The notes: generated by a model from the letters alone, not told the origin. A DNA stretch of 64,000 nucleotides from Lelliottia wanjuensis (GCF_030238365.1 NZ_JASSOT010000059.1:20723-84722), one strand, 5' to 3'. Positions 27,531 through 37,198 are shown, counted from the stretch's first letter. Program-made: numbers and translations.

Positions 27531-29654
27531 ATGCAAGATTCCATTTTACGACTCGAAAGCCCGACGACAGACGTGGTGATCAAAACTCACCCGTTCGCCG
27601 AAATTGTCTACTGGGGGCCACACCTTCGCCACTTTTCGCCGCAGGATGCGCAAAGCCTGATTCGCCCTGTCGCCAATGGCAGGCTGGATGTGGATATTCC
27701 GCTGACGCTGATGGCCGAGCTGGGCCACGGTCTGTTCGGTGCGCCGGGTATCGAAGGCCACCGTCAGGGGCTGGACGGGTCTCCGGTTTTCAGGACCGAA
27801 GCTGTCGATCAGCAGGGCCAGAGCCTGACCATTACCGCAGAAGATGAACACGCCGGGCTACGCCTGACCAGCGAATTGTCCCTCGATGAGAGCGGCGTGC
27901 TGGTGGTGCGCCACGGTCTGACCAACCTACGAGCGCAGCCGTGGCAGGTGGATCGCCTGGCCGTGACGCTGCCGGTTTCGGAGCGCGCAAAAGAGGTGAT
28001 GGCCTTTCATGGCCGCTGGATCCGCGAATTCCAGCCGCATCGTTTGACCCTTGAGCACGACAGCTTTGTGATTGAGAACCGCCGCGGGCGCACCTCTCAC
28101 GAACATTTCCCGGCGCTGATGACCGGCACGCCGGCGTTTGGCGAAATGCACGGCGACGTGTGGGGTGTGCATCTCGGCTGGAGCGGCAACCACCGCCTGC
28201 GCGCCGAAGTCAAAACCGATGGCCGCCGCTACGTGCAGGCCGAAGCGCTTTATCTGCCAGGGGAAATGGCGATTGCCGAGGGCGAAACCCTCTGGACGCC
28301 TAAGCTCTACGCCAGCTACTCCGCGCAGGGGCTGAACGGCATGAGCCAGCAGTTCCACCGCTATCTGCGTGACAATATTATTCGCTTCCCGGAAAACAAA
28401 CCGCGCCCGGTGCATCTCAACACCTGGGAGGGGATCTACTTCAACCACGATCCGGAATACATCATGCGCATGGCCGACGAAGCCGCGGCGCTGGGCGTGG
28501 AGCGTTTCATCATCGACGACGGCTGGTTTAAAGGGCGCAACGACGACCACGCCGCCCTCGGCGACTGGACGCTCGACGAGAAAAAATACCCCAACGGCCT
28601 GATGCCGGTGATCAATCACGTCAAAAATCTCGGGATGGAGTTTGGCATCTGGGTGGAGCCGGAGATGATTAACCCGGACTCGGATCTCTACCGCGCCCAT
28701 CCTGACTGGGTGCTGGCCCTGCCGGGATATCCGCAGGCGACGGGGCGACATCAGCTGGTGCTGAACCTGAACATACCTGAAGCCTTCGAGTATCTGCTGG
28801 AGCGCATGAGCTGGCTGCTGGGCGAGCACCCGGTGGACTACGTGAAGTGGGACATGAACCGCGAGCTGGTGCAGCCGGGCCATCTCGGCAAAGCCGCCGC
28901 CGATGCGCAAACGCGCCAGTATTATCGTCTGCTTGAGACGCTGGGTCAGCGCTTCCCGAACGTGGAATTCGAATCCTGCTCGTCCGGCGGCGGACGTATT
29001 GATTACGAAGTCCTGACCCGCTGCCATCGCTTCTGGGCCTCCGATAACAACGACGCGCTGGAGCGCAACACCATCCAGCGCGGAATGAGCTACTTCTTCC
29101 CGCCGGAGGTGATGGGCGCGCATATCGGTCATCATAAATGCCATGCCACCTTCCGCCAGCACAGCATTGAATTCCGTGGGCTGACGGCGCTGTTTGGGCA
29201 TATGGGGCTGGAGCTGGATCCGCTCACCGTCGACGAGCACGAGCGCGAAGGCTACCGCCGCTATGCCGCGCTGCACAAACAGTGGCGCGAGGTGATTCAC
29301 CACGGCACCCAGTGGCGCGTGGATATGCCGGACGCCACCACCCAGGCGCAGGGTATAGTGAGCGAAGACCAGCGGCAGGGGCTGTTTATCGTCAGCCAGC
29401 TGGCCATGCCGGATTACACCCTGATGATGCCGCTGCGCATGCCGGGCCTGGCGCGAGACGCGCAGTACCGCATCACGTTGCTCGATCACCCGAATATCCG
29501 CCTGACCGGCGAAGGGGGTCACACCATGCGCAAACTCCCGGCATGGATGGAAGCGCCGCAAACGGTGAGCGGCGAATGGCTGATGCAGGCGGGGCTCGTC
29601 CTGCCGATTCTGGACCCGGAAACCGCCATTCTGATTGGCGTTGAACGCGTGTAA
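27531..29654 (+). CDS. Alpha-galactosidase, GH36
   Basis: 707 residues. It releases terminal alpha-galactose from melibiose, raffinose and similar sugars. An N-terminal beta-supersandwich is followed by the TIM barrel with the GH36 nucleophile Asp in VKWDMNRE and the acid/base Asp in FWASDNND; CSSGGGRID and FIIDDGWF are also typical. No signal peptide, so it is cytoplasmic and needs the permease encoded next. The ATG at 27531, with AGGAG 9 nt upstream, is preferred over an in-frame start that lies inside the operators. Confidence 0.94.
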   Translation: MQDSILRLESPTTDVVIKTHPFAEIVYWGPHLRHFSPQDAQSLIRPVANGRLDVDIPLTLMAELGHGLFGAPGIEGHRQGLDGSPVFRTEAVDQQGQSLTITAEDEHAGLRLTSELSLDESGVLVVRHGLTNLRAQPWQVDRLAVTLPVSERAKEVMAFHGRWIREFQPHRLTLEHDSFVIENRRGRTSHEHFPALMTGTPAFGEMHGDVWGVHLGWSGNHRLRAEVKTDGRRYVQAEALYLPGEMAIAEGETLWTPKLYASYSAQGLNGMSQQFHRYLRDNIIRFPENKPRPVHLNTWEGIYFNHDPEYIMRMADEAAALGVERFIIDDGWFKGRNDDHAALGDWTLDEKKYPNGLMPVINHVKNLGMEFGIWVEPEMINPDSDLYRAHPDWVLALPGYPQATGRHQLVLNLNIPEAFEYLLERMSWLLGEHPVDYVKWDMNRELVQPGHLGKAAADAQTRQYYRLLETLGQRFPNVEFESCSSGGGRIDYEVLTRCHRFWASDNNDALERNTIQRGMSYFFPPEVMGAHIGHHKCHATFRQHSIEFRGLTALFGHMGLELDPLTVDEHEREGYRRYAALHKQWREVIHHGTQWRVDMPDATTQAQGIVSEDQRQGLFIVSQLAMPDYTLMMPLRMPGLARDAQYRITLLDHPNIRLTGEGGHTMRKLPAWMEAPQTVSGEWLMQAGLVLPILDPETAILIGVERV

Positions 29655-29698
29655 GGGTGATGGGCCGGGCGACCGGCCCTGAGTTGAGGATAAAAATA

Positions 29699-30955
29699 AT
29701 GAACACGACTGCCTGTACCCACAAAGACAACCCTAATTTCTGGATTTTCGGGGCGTTCTTCTTTCTCTACTTCTTCATTATGGCCACCTGCTTTCCGTTC
29801 CTGCCGATCTGGCTGTCGGATATCATCGGCCTGAATAAAACCCATACCGGGATTGTCTTCTCCTGCATCTCACTCTCGGCGATTGCCTTCCAGCCGGTGC
29901 TGGGCGTCATTTCCGACAAGCTGGGGCTGAAAAAACACTTGCTGTGGATCATCGCGGTTTTACTCTTTTTGTTCGCGCCGTTCTTCCTCTACGTTTTCGC
30001 GCCGCTGCTGAAAATGAATATCTGGCTTGGGGCGCTGAGCGGCGGGCTGTATATCGGTTTTGTCTTCTCGGCGGGATCGGGGGCGATTGAGGCCTACATC
30101 GAGCGCGTGAGTCGCAACAGCTTCTTCGAATACGGCAAAGCGCGGATGTTCGGCTGCCTGGGCTGGGGGCTGTGTGCTTCGACGGGCGGCGTGTTGTTCA
30201 GCATCGATCCGTCGTATGTCTTCTGGATGGGCTCCGGCGCGGCGCTGCTGCTGATGCTTCTGCTGGTGGTCGCCAAGCCTAAGCCAAACCAGACTGCCGA
30301 AGTGATGAACGCGCTGGGGGCGAACCAGCCGCAAATCACCGCCAAAACCGTCTTCACCCTGTTCCGTCAGCGCAAAATGTGGATGTTTATTCTGTACGTG
30401 ATTGGCGTGGCCTGCGTGTATGACGTCTTCGATCAGCAGTTTGCCACCTTCTTCAAATCGTTCTTTGCGACGCCGGAAGAGGGCACGCGCGCCTTTGGTT
30501 TTGCGACCACGGCCGGGGAAATGTGTAACGCGATCATCATGTTCTGCTCGCCGTGGATCATTAACCGCATCGGCGCGAAAAACACCCTGCTGATTGCCGG
30601 GCTGATTATGGCGACGCGCATTATCGGTTCGTCCTTCGCCACCACCGTGGTGGAAGTGATCGCCCTGAAAATGCTCCATGCGCTGGAAGTACCCTTCCTG
30701 TTGGTGGGGGCGTTTAAATACATCACCGGCGTGTTTGATACCCGTCTGTCAGCGACCATCTATCTGATTGGCTTTAACTTTGCCAAACAGTCGGCCGCCA
30801 TTTTCCTTTCGGCGTTCGCCGGGAATATGTATGACCGGATCGGTTTCCAGGACACCTATCTGATGCTCGGATGCTTCGTGCTGGCGGTGACGGTAATCTC
30901 GGCGTTTACGCTGAGCAGCAGGCAGGAAATCGCTGCCGCAAGGGCGGCAGCATAA
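29699..30955 (+). CDS. LacY-family oligosaccharide:proton symporter
   Basis: 418 residues, 12 membrane spans, close to E. coli LacY. Residues essential in LacY are present in context: the Glu/Arg sugar-binding pair (AIEAYIERVSR, then GKARMFGCLGWGL), Glu of helix VIII (AGEMCNAIIMF), Arg in TRIIGSSFAT, and the His/Glu pair of helix X (LHALEVPFLLVG). MelY and RafB are family members that import melibiose or raffinose, which fits the adjacent GH36 enzyme. The start at 29699 has GAGGA 8 nt upstream. It lies 44 bp after the GH36 stop, a two-gene operon. Confidence 0.93.
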   Translation: MNTTACTHKDNPNFWIFGAFFFLYFFIMATCFPFLPIWLSDIIGLNKTHTGIVFSCISLSAIAFQPVLGVISDKLGLKKHLLWIIAVLLFLFAPFFLYVFAPLLKMNIWLGALSGGLYIGFVFSAGSGAIEAYIERVSRNSFFEYGKARMFGCLGWGLCASTGGVLFSIDPSYVFWMGSGAALLLMLLLVVAKPKPNQTAEVMNALGANQPQITAKTVFTLFRQRKMWMFILYVIGVACVYDVFDQQFATFFKSFFATPEEGTRAFGFATTAGEMCNAIIMFCSPWIINRIGAKNTLLIAGLIMATRIIGSSFATTVVEVIALKMLHALEVPFLLVGAFKYITGVFDTRLSATIYLIGFNFAKQSAAIFLSAFAGNMYDRIGFQDTYLMLGCFVLAVTVISAFTLSSRQEIAAARAAA

Positions 30956-30961
30956 TCTTTC

Positions 30962-30994
30962 GTAGGCCGGGTAAGGCGCAGCCGCCACCCGGCA
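30962..30994. repeat. REP-like palindrome
   Basis: GTAGGCCGGGTAAGGCGCAG/CCGCCACCCGGC hairpin between the convergent LacY-type gene and rhaM; same sequence class as the second half of the 51414-51494 element. Confidence 0.8.
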
Positions 30995-31007
30995 ATCACA
31001 CAACACC

Positions 31008-31322
31008 TTACTCGAGGAAAAACACCTCTTTCAGCTCCGCACTCACCGGGCTGTTATCCGGGTTGGCGGGCATCACGTCGCGCATGTGTTTCCACCAGCG
31101 CTGGCACACGTCGGTATTCGCCACCGCGTTCCAGCGCTCTTCCGATTCAATCTCCACGGTCGCAAACAGCAGGTGACGTTCCTTGTCGAGATAAATGGCG
31201 TAGTGGTGCGCGCCGTGGTCTTTCAGCACCGACTCCAGCTCCGGCCAGATGGGGGTGTGGCGGCGCTGATACTCCTCGTGGGCGTCCGGGTTTACCTGCA
31301 TCACAAAAGCTTTGCGGATCAT
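31008..31322 (-). CDS. rhaM: L-rhamnose mutarotase
   Basis: 104 residues, the E. coli RhaM length. It interconverts alpha- and beta-L-rhamnose so that the isomerase receives its preferred anomer. The family pattern is clear: the His in [14 protein letters not shown], Tyr in HHYAIYLD, and the tryptophan pair in CQRWWKHM. Its start overlaps the upstream alcohol dehydrogenase stop by 4 nt (ATGA). Last gene of the long minus-strand rhamnose run. Confidence 0.96.
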   Translation of the reverse strand: MIRKAFVMQVNPDAHEEYQRRHTPIWPELESVLKDHGAHHYAIYLDKERHLLFATVEIESEERWNAVANTDVCQRWWKHMRDVMPANPDNSPVSAELKEVFFLE

Positions 31323-32467
31323 AAGGCCTCCAGATACAGCTCGCGGACTTCGTCGCGGCTGGCGGTGCGCGGGTTGCACGGCGCACACGGGTCGGCGAGG
31401 GCTTTGTCCAGCCAGCCTTCGATATCGGCTTTGGTGACGCCGAGTTTGCTGAACCCGGAAGGAATGCCGACGCGGGTACTCAGGGCGCGAATGGCGTTGA
31501 TCGCCTCCATGCTGGCCGCTTCGTCGCTCATGCCGCGTGTCTCCACGCCCATCGCCTGCGCCACGCGGGCAAAACGCGCCACCGCGTTCGGACGGTTAAA
31601 GTTTTCGATGATCGGCAGCAGGATGGCGTTACACACGCCGTGCGGCAGGTTGTGGGTCGCGCCCGGCTGATGCGCCAGGGCGTGAACCAGGCCCAGACCG
31701 GCGCTGTTAAAGGCCATGCCCGCCAGATACTGGCCGAAGGCCATCTGCTCGCGCGCTTCGAGGTTGTGTCCCTCGTCGACCGCTTTCGGCAGCCAGAGGC
31801 TAATCAGGCGAATCGCCTCCAGGGCGTTGGCGTCCGTAAGTGGGTGCGCGCCAACGGAAACATAGGCTTCGATGGCGTGGGTCAGGGCATCCATACCCGT
31901 TGCGGCGGTGACGGAGGCGGGAATATCGAGCATCACGCTGGCGTCGTCCACGGCGATATCCGGAATGATATTCGAGTCGATAATCACCTCTTTCACCTGG
32001 CGCTCGCTGTCGATGATCACCGCGTTGCTGGTCATCTCCGCCGCGGTGCCTGCCGTGGTGTTGATCGCCACCAGCGGCACACCGGCGTTTTTCACCTTGC
32101 CGACGCCAGAATAAGCGGTCGACGGGCCAGGGTTGGCGGTGAGGATTTTAATCGCTTTCGCCGTATCAATCGGGCTGCCGCCGCCGAAGGCGATCACGTA
32201 ATCACATTCGGCGCTCTGATACGTCGCGAAGCCTTTTTGCACCAGCGCTTCCGTCGGATTCGGGAACACTTCGTCAAACAGGTGATATGACATCTGATGG
32301 GCGTCCAGAGCGGTGAACAGACTGTCGAGCAGGCCCATTTTGACCAGTTGGCCGTCGGTGACGATCAGCGCTTTGCCCCACTGTTTGCTCGCCACCAGAT
32401 TAACCATATCGCCGATAGCGCCTGCACCGTGCAGGCTGATTTTCGGCAGTGCCAACATAAAGCTCAT
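31319..32467 (-). CDS. Iron-containing alcohol dehydrogenase, probable lactaldehyde reductase
   Basis: 382 residues of the group III Fe-dependent alcohol dehydrogenases. NAD-binding [12 protein letters not shown] and the iron ligands Asp/His in [11 protein letters not shown] and His/His in [17 protein letters not shown] are intact. By eye it resembles E. coli YiaY more than FucO, so the substrate is inferred: RhaD makes L-lactaldehyde, and this gene sits in the rhamnose run with an ATGA overlap to rhaM. E. coli relies on FucO, encoded elsewhere, for that reduction. Confidence 0.85.
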   Translation of the reverse strand: MSFMLALPKISLHGAGAIGDMVNLVASKQWGKALIVTDGQLVKMGLLDSLFTALDAHQMSYHLFDEVFPNPTEALVQKGFATYQSAECDYVIAFGGGSPIDTAKAIKILTANPGPSTAYSGVGKVKNAGVPLVAINTTAGTAAEMTSNAVIIDSERQVKEVIIDSNIIPDIAVDDASVMLDIPASVTAATGMDALTHAIEAYVSVGAHPLTDANALEAIRLISLWLPKAVDEGHNLEAREQMAFGQYLAGMAFNSAGLGLVHALAHQPGATHNLPHGVCNAILLPIIENFNRPNAVARFARVAQAMGVETRGMSDEAASMEAINAIRALSTRVGIPSGFSKLGVTKADIEGWLDKALADPCAPCNPRTASRDEVRELYLEAL

Positions 32468-32502
32468 GATAATTCTCCTTAATGATTTTTTGGGAAATCC
32501 TT

Positions 32503-32596
32503 GCCCCTCACCCCAGCCCTCTCCCCAAGGGAGAGGGTGAAAGGCCGCACCGAGCAGTCCCCTCTCCCTGTGGGAGAGGGTTAGGGTGAGGGCATC
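32503..32596. repeat. CCCTCTCCC-family palindromic repeat
   Basis: Two GAGAGGG hairpins in a larger inverted arrangement: CCCTCACCCCAGCCCTCTCCCC at the left is answered by GGGAGAGGG..AGGGTGAGGGC at the right. It sits between the dehydrogenase and permease genes and its right end touches the permease stop. Same family as 38147, 59865 and 63871. Confidence 0.8.
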
Positions 32597-33599
32597 AAAT
32601 CCGTCTTCGCTGCAACATCCGGCGAGTCATAATCGGCAGCGAAATCACCACAATCAGCATCGCGCCGATGATCACCGACATCACAATGCCGGGCACGTTG
32701 AGCAGGCTCAGGCCAAAGGTCACCAGCCCCATCAGGAAGGCGGCGATAATCACGCCCACCATGCTGCCGGACCCGCCGAGAATATTGACGCCGCCGAGCA
32801 CCGCCATCGTCACCACCGCCAGCTCCCAGCCCATCGCAATGGTCGGGCGCGTGCTCCCGAGGCGTGAGGTGAGCAGCACCGAGGCCAGGCCCGACATCAG
32901 CCCGACCAGCGCAAACAGCAGCAGGTTGTGACGTTTTACGTTGATGCCCGAATACCACGCCCCGGTCGGGTTGTTGCCGATGGCGTAAGTCCGGCGACCG
33001 AAGTTGGTGCGATGCAGCACGAAGGCAAACACCGCCGCCAGGACGATAAACAGCGCGAACTCAAACGACAGCGCGCCCCACACGTAGCCCTGCCCGAACC
33101 AGGCGAAGCTCTCCGGCCAGCTGTTCAGCGCCTGATCGCCGAGCAAAATGTAGGTAATGCCGCGATACAAGCTCATGGTGCCGATGGTGATCACGATCGA
33201 CGACAGGTTAAAGCGCGTCACCAGAAAGCCGTTGAACAGTCCGCACAGCAGCCCGACGCCTAATCCCACGCAGACCAGCAGCGGTGTATCCACCCCCGCC
33301 GCCGCGCAAAAGCCCATCGCCGTGGAGCTGAGCGCGATGGTTGACGCCACCGACAGATCGATTTCACGGGCGATAATCAGCATCGCCATCGGCAGCACGA
33401 TGATCGCCTTTTCGGTGAAGTTGAAGGTGGCATCCGACAGGTTCCAGATATCGAGGAAGTAGGGCGAGGCCATCGCGTTGACGATAAACACCGCCAGCGT
33501 GACCGCCAGCAGGAAGCCCTCCCAGCACAGCAGGCGCTGGAAAATCCCCGTGGAAGTCGGTTGGTTTTTGATCTCTTCGGTAGTCATCATTTTGCTCAT
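32595..33599 (-). CDS. Rhamnose ABC importer permease (rhizobial RhaQ type)
   Basis: 334 residues, about nine hydrophobic spans, RbsC/AraH-type permease of the carbohydrate CUT2 family (GLVTRFNLSSIV-like region VTRFNLSSIVITIGTMSLYRG, then MGWELAVVTMAVLGGVNILGGSG). It starts within the upstream permease stop (4-nt overlap) and forms the second half of the transmembrane pore. The rhizobial rhamnose locus has two permeases in this order after the ATPase. Confidence 0.9.
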   Translation of the reverse strand: MSKMMTTEEIKNQPTSTGIFQRLLCWEGFLLAVTLAVFIVNAMASPYFLDIWNLSDATFNFTEKAIIVLPMAMLIIAREIDLSVASTIALSSTAMGFCAAAGVDTPLLVCVGLGVGLLCGLFNGFLVTRFNLSSIVITIGTMSLYRGITYILLGDQALNSWPESFAWFGQGYVWGALSFEFALFIVLAAVFAFVLHRTNFGRRTYAIGNNPTGAWYSGINVKRHNLLLFALVGLMSGLASVLLTSRLGSTRPTIAMGWELAVVTMAVLGGVNILGGSGSMVGVIIAAFLMGLVTFGLSLLNVPGIVMSVIIGAMLIVVISLPIMTRRMLQRRRI

Positions 33600-34600
33600 G
33601 AGTTCACCGCCTGTTTCTGCCGCGCCAGGGCGGCATCGCGCAGGATTAACCGCCCTTTGCGTTTATTGCCGCGCTCATTGAGCAGCACCGCAATCACGAT
33701 CACCGTTCCGGAAATCGCCATCTGCCAGAACGGCGAGACGCCGATCACCGGCAGGGCGTTGTTGATCACCCCAAGGAACAGCGCGCCAAACAGACAGCCC
33801 AACACCCGGCCTGTGCCGCCCATGGTGCTGATGCCGCCGATCACGCACGCGGCGACGACCTGCAGCTCAAAGCCGTTGGCAACGTCGACGTAGGCCACGG
33901 CGAAGCGTGAGATCCACAGATAGCCGCAGAATCCGGCCAGCGCGCCCGAGAGGCAGAAGCTGACGAACTGCATTTTTCCTGCGTTGATCCCGGTGTAATA
34001 CGCCGCCGTGGCGTTACCGCCCGCGGTGTAAAGGGCGCGTCCGGTGCGGCTGTAGCGCAGGAAATAGCCGACCAGCAGCAGGGCGGCAATCGCACACCAG
34101 CTCAACACCGGCAGGCCGAGCAGGGAGGCGCGCGGCAGAGCGAGGAAATCCGCCCCCATCTGGTTGGAGTTCACCCAGCCGCCGCCGGTGAGTAAAAAGA
34201 TAATCCCGCGATAGATGCTCATGGTGCCGAGCGTCACCACAATCGCCGGGATCCCTAGCTTCCACACCAGCAGGCCGTTGATGACCCCCATCAGCAGGCC
34301 GAGGGCGGTGGCGAGAAACAGCAGCGCCCAGACCGGCACGTCGGGGTAGTGGAAGTTAATCAGGGCGACAATCATCCCGGTCAGCGCCAGATTGGCCGCC
34401 ATCGACAGGTCGATGCCTTTGGTCAGCAGGACCATCATCTGGCCCAGCGCGAGGATGACCAGAATCGAGGTATCGTTAAACATCTCCACCAGATTTCCCG
34501 GTGCGATAAACGACGGCACCCGGCTGCCGATGGCGAGAATCATCAGCACGATGACCCCGCCCAGCAGGGCTTCGCGGTGTTTCAGGAGTGACTTGAACAT
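33596..34600 (-). CDS. Rhamnose ABC importer permease (rhizobial RhaP type)
   Basis: 334 residues, second CUT2 permease, sharing with its neighbour the TLGTMSIYRGI segment and the conserved VAYVDVANGFELQVVAACVIGGISTMGG region near the C terminus. Its ATG overlaps the ATPase stop by one base (TAATG), implying coupled translation. Equal length and related sequence suggest an old duplication. Confidence 0.9.
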   Translation of the reverse strand: MFKSLLKHREALLGGVIVLMILAIGSRVPSFIAPGNLVEMFNDTSILVILALGQMMVLLTKGIDLSMAANLALTGMIVALINFHYPDVPVWALLFLATALGLLMGVINGLLVWKLGIPAIVVTLGTMSIYRGIIFLLTGGGWVNSNQMGADFLALPRASLLGLPVLSWCAIAALLLVGYFLRYSRTGRALYTAGGNATAAYYTGINAGKMQFVSFCLSGALAGFCGYLWISRFAVAYVDVANGFELQVVAACVIGGISTMGGTGRVLGCLFGALFLGVINNALPVIGVSPFWQMAISGTVIVIAVLLNERGNKRKGRLILRDAALARQKQAVNS

Positions 34601-36111
34601 TACGCGGCCTCCTGTTTTGCGCCGCTGGCCGCGCTGACGATGGTTTCCGCCGTCGCGCCGCCTGCCGGGTATTCCGCCACCATCAGCCCCTCGTGCATCA
34701 CGATGATGCGATCGGCCATGCCCATCACTTCGGGCAGTTCCGACGAGACCATGATCACCGCCAGCCCCTGGCCGACCAGCTCGGACATAAACTGATGAAC
34801 GGCCGCTTTCGAGCCAATATCGATGCCTTTTGTCGGCTCATCGAGGATGATCACCTCAGGATGCGTCGCCAGCCATTTGCCAATAACCACCTTTTGCTGA
34901 TTGCCGCCGGAGAGCGTCTCGACCGGCTGTTTCCAGCTAAAGGCTTTGACCTGCAAGCGCCGGGCATACTCATCGGCCAGCGCCCATTCGCGATCCTGGT
35001 TCAACACGCCGCCGGGGTTGAGTTTACTCAGCTGCGGCAGGCTGATGTTTTGGGCAATCGACAGCTCGATAATCGCCCCCTGCTTTTGCCGCTCTTCCGG
35101 CACGCAGACAATTCCCGCGCGGATGGCGTCGGCAGGCTGGCGGAAATGCTGCGCGCTGCCGTTGAGGACGATTTCGCCGGAAGAGGGGCGCGTGACGCCG
35201 GAAAGCGCCTGCATCAGTTCGGTCCGCCCGGCGCCGACCAGCCCGTAAAAGCCGAGGATTTCGCCTTTGCGCAGAGAAAACGAGATGTGCGCGAACTCGG
35301 TCGGGTGGCAGAGGTCTTTCACCTCCAGCACCGTCGCCCCTTTTTCGCACGCCACTTTCGGGAAGGTCTGGGTGATCGCCCGGCCCACCATCATCGCCAC
35401 CATCCGCTCTTCGGTGATGTCGTTGATCGCCCCCGCGCCAACGAATACGCCGTCGCGCAAAATGGTGTAGTGGTCTGCCAGCTCAAAAATCTCGTCGAAC
35501 TTGTGCGAGATAAAGAGAATGGCTTTCCCCTCCTGCTTGAGGCGCTCAACGATCTGATAAAACTCAAGGATTTCGTGCTGCGACAGGGCGGCGGTGGGTT
35601 CGTCGAGGATCACCACCTGCGCCTCGAACGACAGGGCGCGGGCGATGGCGACCATATGCCGCTGAGCGATGCTCAGGGTTTTGAGCGTCGCGCGCGGATC
35701 GATTTGCACCTCGAGGCGCGTGAGGATCTCCTGCGCCCGGCGGTGCATCTCTGGCCAGTCGAGCTTTTTGAAAAAGCCTTTGTGCAGGTACTGGCCGACA
35801 AAAATGTTTTCGGTCACCGACAGCTCATCGAACAGCACGGTTTCCTGATGAATCGCGGTAATCCCGACTTTATGCGCCGATTCCGGCGTCGGGAGATGAA
35901 TGGGGATCGCTTTATAGAGGATTTCGCCCTCTTCGGGCTGGTAAATCCCGGTCATCACTTTGACCAGCGTCGATTTGCCCGCGCCGTTCTCGCCGATCAG
36001 GGCGGTAACTTTGCCGGGCCAAAGCTCAAGCTGCACGTTCTCCAGGGCGCGTACACCAGGGAAAACCTTGGTGATGCCCTTGAGCTCCAGCAGCGGGGTG
36101 GATGCGGTCAT
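34600..36111 (-). CDS. Rhamnose ABC importer ATPase (rhizobial RhaT type)
   Basis: 503 residues with two ABC domains fused in tandem, the RbsA/AraG CUT2 layout. First domain: Walker A GENGAGKST near residue 40, Walker B VILDEPTAALS. Second domain: degenerate Walker A GLVGAGRTEL, signature LSGGNQQKVVIGKWL, Walker B VIILDEPTKGID. A degenerate second Walker A is usual for the family. GGAG lies 7 nt before the ATG. Not to be confused with the E. coli symporter RhaT, present at 43064. Confidence 0.92.
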   Translation of the reverse strand: MTASTPLLELKGITKVFPGVRALENVQLELWPGKVTALIGENGAGKSTLVKVMTGIYQPEEGEILYKAIPIHLPTPESAHKVGITAIHQETVLFDELSVTENIFVGQYLHKGFFKKLDWPEMHRRAQEILTRLEVQIDPRATLKTLSIAQRHMVAIARALSFEAQVVILDEPTAALSQHEILEFYQIVERLKQEGKAILFISHKFDEIFELADHYTILRDGVFVGAGAINDITEERMVAMMVGRAITQTFPKVACEKGATVLEVKDLCHPTEFAHISFSLRKGEILGFYGLVGAGRTELMQALSGVTRPSSGEIVLNGSAQHFRQPADAIRAGIVCVPEERQKQGAIIELSIAQNISLPQLSKLNPGGVLNQDREWALADEYARRLQVKAFSWKQPVETLSGGNQQKVVIGKWLATHPEVIILDEPTKGIDIGSKAAVHQFMSELVGQGLAVIMVSSELPEVMGMADRIIVMHEGLMVAEYPAGGATAETIVSAASGAKQEAA

Positions 36112-36137
36112 GAGAGTTCTCCATCAAAGGGGATTTT

Positions 36138-36203
36138 GTAGGGCGGGTAAGCGGCAGCGCCACCCGCCGTTTTGCCGGATGGCGCTACGCTTATCCGGCC
36201 TAC
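36138..36203. repeat. Double REP-like palindrome inside the operon
   Basis: Two units in opposite orientation, GTAGGGCGGG..CCCGCC and GCCGGATGGCGCTACGC..CCGGCCTAC, in the 100-bp gap between the binding-protein and ATPase genes. Such elements can protect the upstream mRNA, giving more binding protein than membrane subunits. Confidence 0.85.
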
Positions 36204-36211
36204 AAAACACA

Positions 36212-37198
36212 TCAGAAGATTTTTGAGAACTTATCAATATTGCTCGCATCGTAGACGAACGGCTCGGCCATTGCGCCGCTGCCGTCGGCATCGAGCTTCA
36301 CTTTGCCCAGTTTGCCCATGCTGGCTTCGTCTTTGGTGGCGGTGCCTTTCACCAGATCGTCGGCTAAATAGGTGGCGGCGTAGCCCAGGTCGATCGGGTT
36401 CCAGATGGCGAAACTTTTGCTCGCCCCGGATTTCACCGCGCCGGCCATTTCAGACGGCAGGCCAAGGCCGGTGACGTACACTTTGCCAATCTTGCCCTGA
36501 TCCTTCACCGCCTGCGCAGCGGCCACGATCCCAACCGACGACGGGGAGACGATCACTTTCAGATCCGGGTAGGTTTTCAGCAGGCCGACCGCTTCGCGGT
36601 AGCTCTTGTCCGAGAGATCGTCGCCATAGGCCACGGTCACCAGATTGACGGACGGGTACTGCGGCAGCACCTTTTTCATCTCGGCAATCCAGGTATTCTG
36701 GTTGGTGGAGGTCGGGGTGGCGCTCAGAACGGCCACTTCACCTTTGTCGACGTTCAATGCTTTCAGCGCCTCGGCGGCCAGCTTGACGTTGGTTTCACCG
36801 ATCAGCGCGTTATTGGAGGGATTGAGGTGGATCTGACGCCCGGCTTTCGCCACGCCGGAATCCCATGAAACCACTTTGATCCCGCGCTGCATCGCTTTTT
36901 TCAGCACCGGCACCAGCGCATCGGGATCGTTAGCGGAGATGGCGATCGCATCCACGCCCTGAGCGATCAAGCCGTTCAGCACTTCGATCTGCGCTTCGGC
37001 GGTGGTGGTGGTCGGGCCGGTATAAATCACTTTCACATCACCCAACTCTTTGGCCGCCTCCTGCGCGCCAACGTTCGCTGCCTCGAAGAATCCATTTCCG
37101 AGAGATTTCGCCACGAGGGCGATTTTCACTTCTGCAAGTGCGGAACCGGACAACGCCAGAGCGGCAACGGTGAGGATTAAGCTTATCTTTGTTTTCAT
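36212..37198 (-). CDS. Rhamnose ABC importer periplasmic binding protein (rhizobial RhaS type)
   Basis: 328 residues. A Sec signal peptide (residues 1-22, ends SALA) precedes a RbsB-like type I binding fold (EVKIALVAKSLGNGFFEAA, GVDAIAISANDPDAL, GIKVVSWDSG). Rhamnose is inferred from its place between rhaD and the other importer genes and from the resemblance of the whole set to the rhizobial rhaSTPQ system. First gene of the importer block, 84 bp after rhaD. The E. coli regulator also named RhaS is at 41306. Confidence 0.88.
   Translation of the reverse strand: MKTKISLILTVAALALSGSALAEVKIALVAKSLGNGFFEAANVGAQEAAKELGDVKVIYTGPTTTTAEAQIEVLNGLIAQGVDAIAISANDPDALVPVLKKAMQRGIKVVSWDSGVAKAGRQIHLNPSNNALIGETNVKLAAEALKALNVDKGEVAVLSATPTSTNQNTWIAEMKKVLPQYPSVNLVTVAYGDDLSDKSYREAVGLLKTYPDLKVIVSPSSVGIVAAAQAVKDQGKIGKVYVTGLGLPSEMAGAVKSGASKSFAIWNPIDLGYAATYLADDLVKGTATKDEASMGKLGKVKLDADGSGAMAEPFVYDASNIDKFSKIF

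Noticed and set aside
27927..29561. Long open frame on the minus strand opposite the alpha-galactosidase gene
   Set aside because: It mirrors a G+C-rich coding gene, shows no domain pattern (His-, Gln- and Arg-rich composition) and has no ribosome site.
30956..31007. tRNA or small RNA gene between the LacY-type gene and rhaM
   Set aside because: The only structure is a REP-like hairpin matching four other loci.
32503..32596. CRISPR array or rho-independent terminator made of GGGAGAGGG hairpins
   Set aside because: No regular spacers, and no T tracts follow the stems; the copies fit a dispersed palindromic repeat family.
34693..36141. Long plus-strand open frame opposite the ABC ATPase gene
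   Set aside because: Antisense shadow of a well-supported gene; skewed composition and no recognisable motif.
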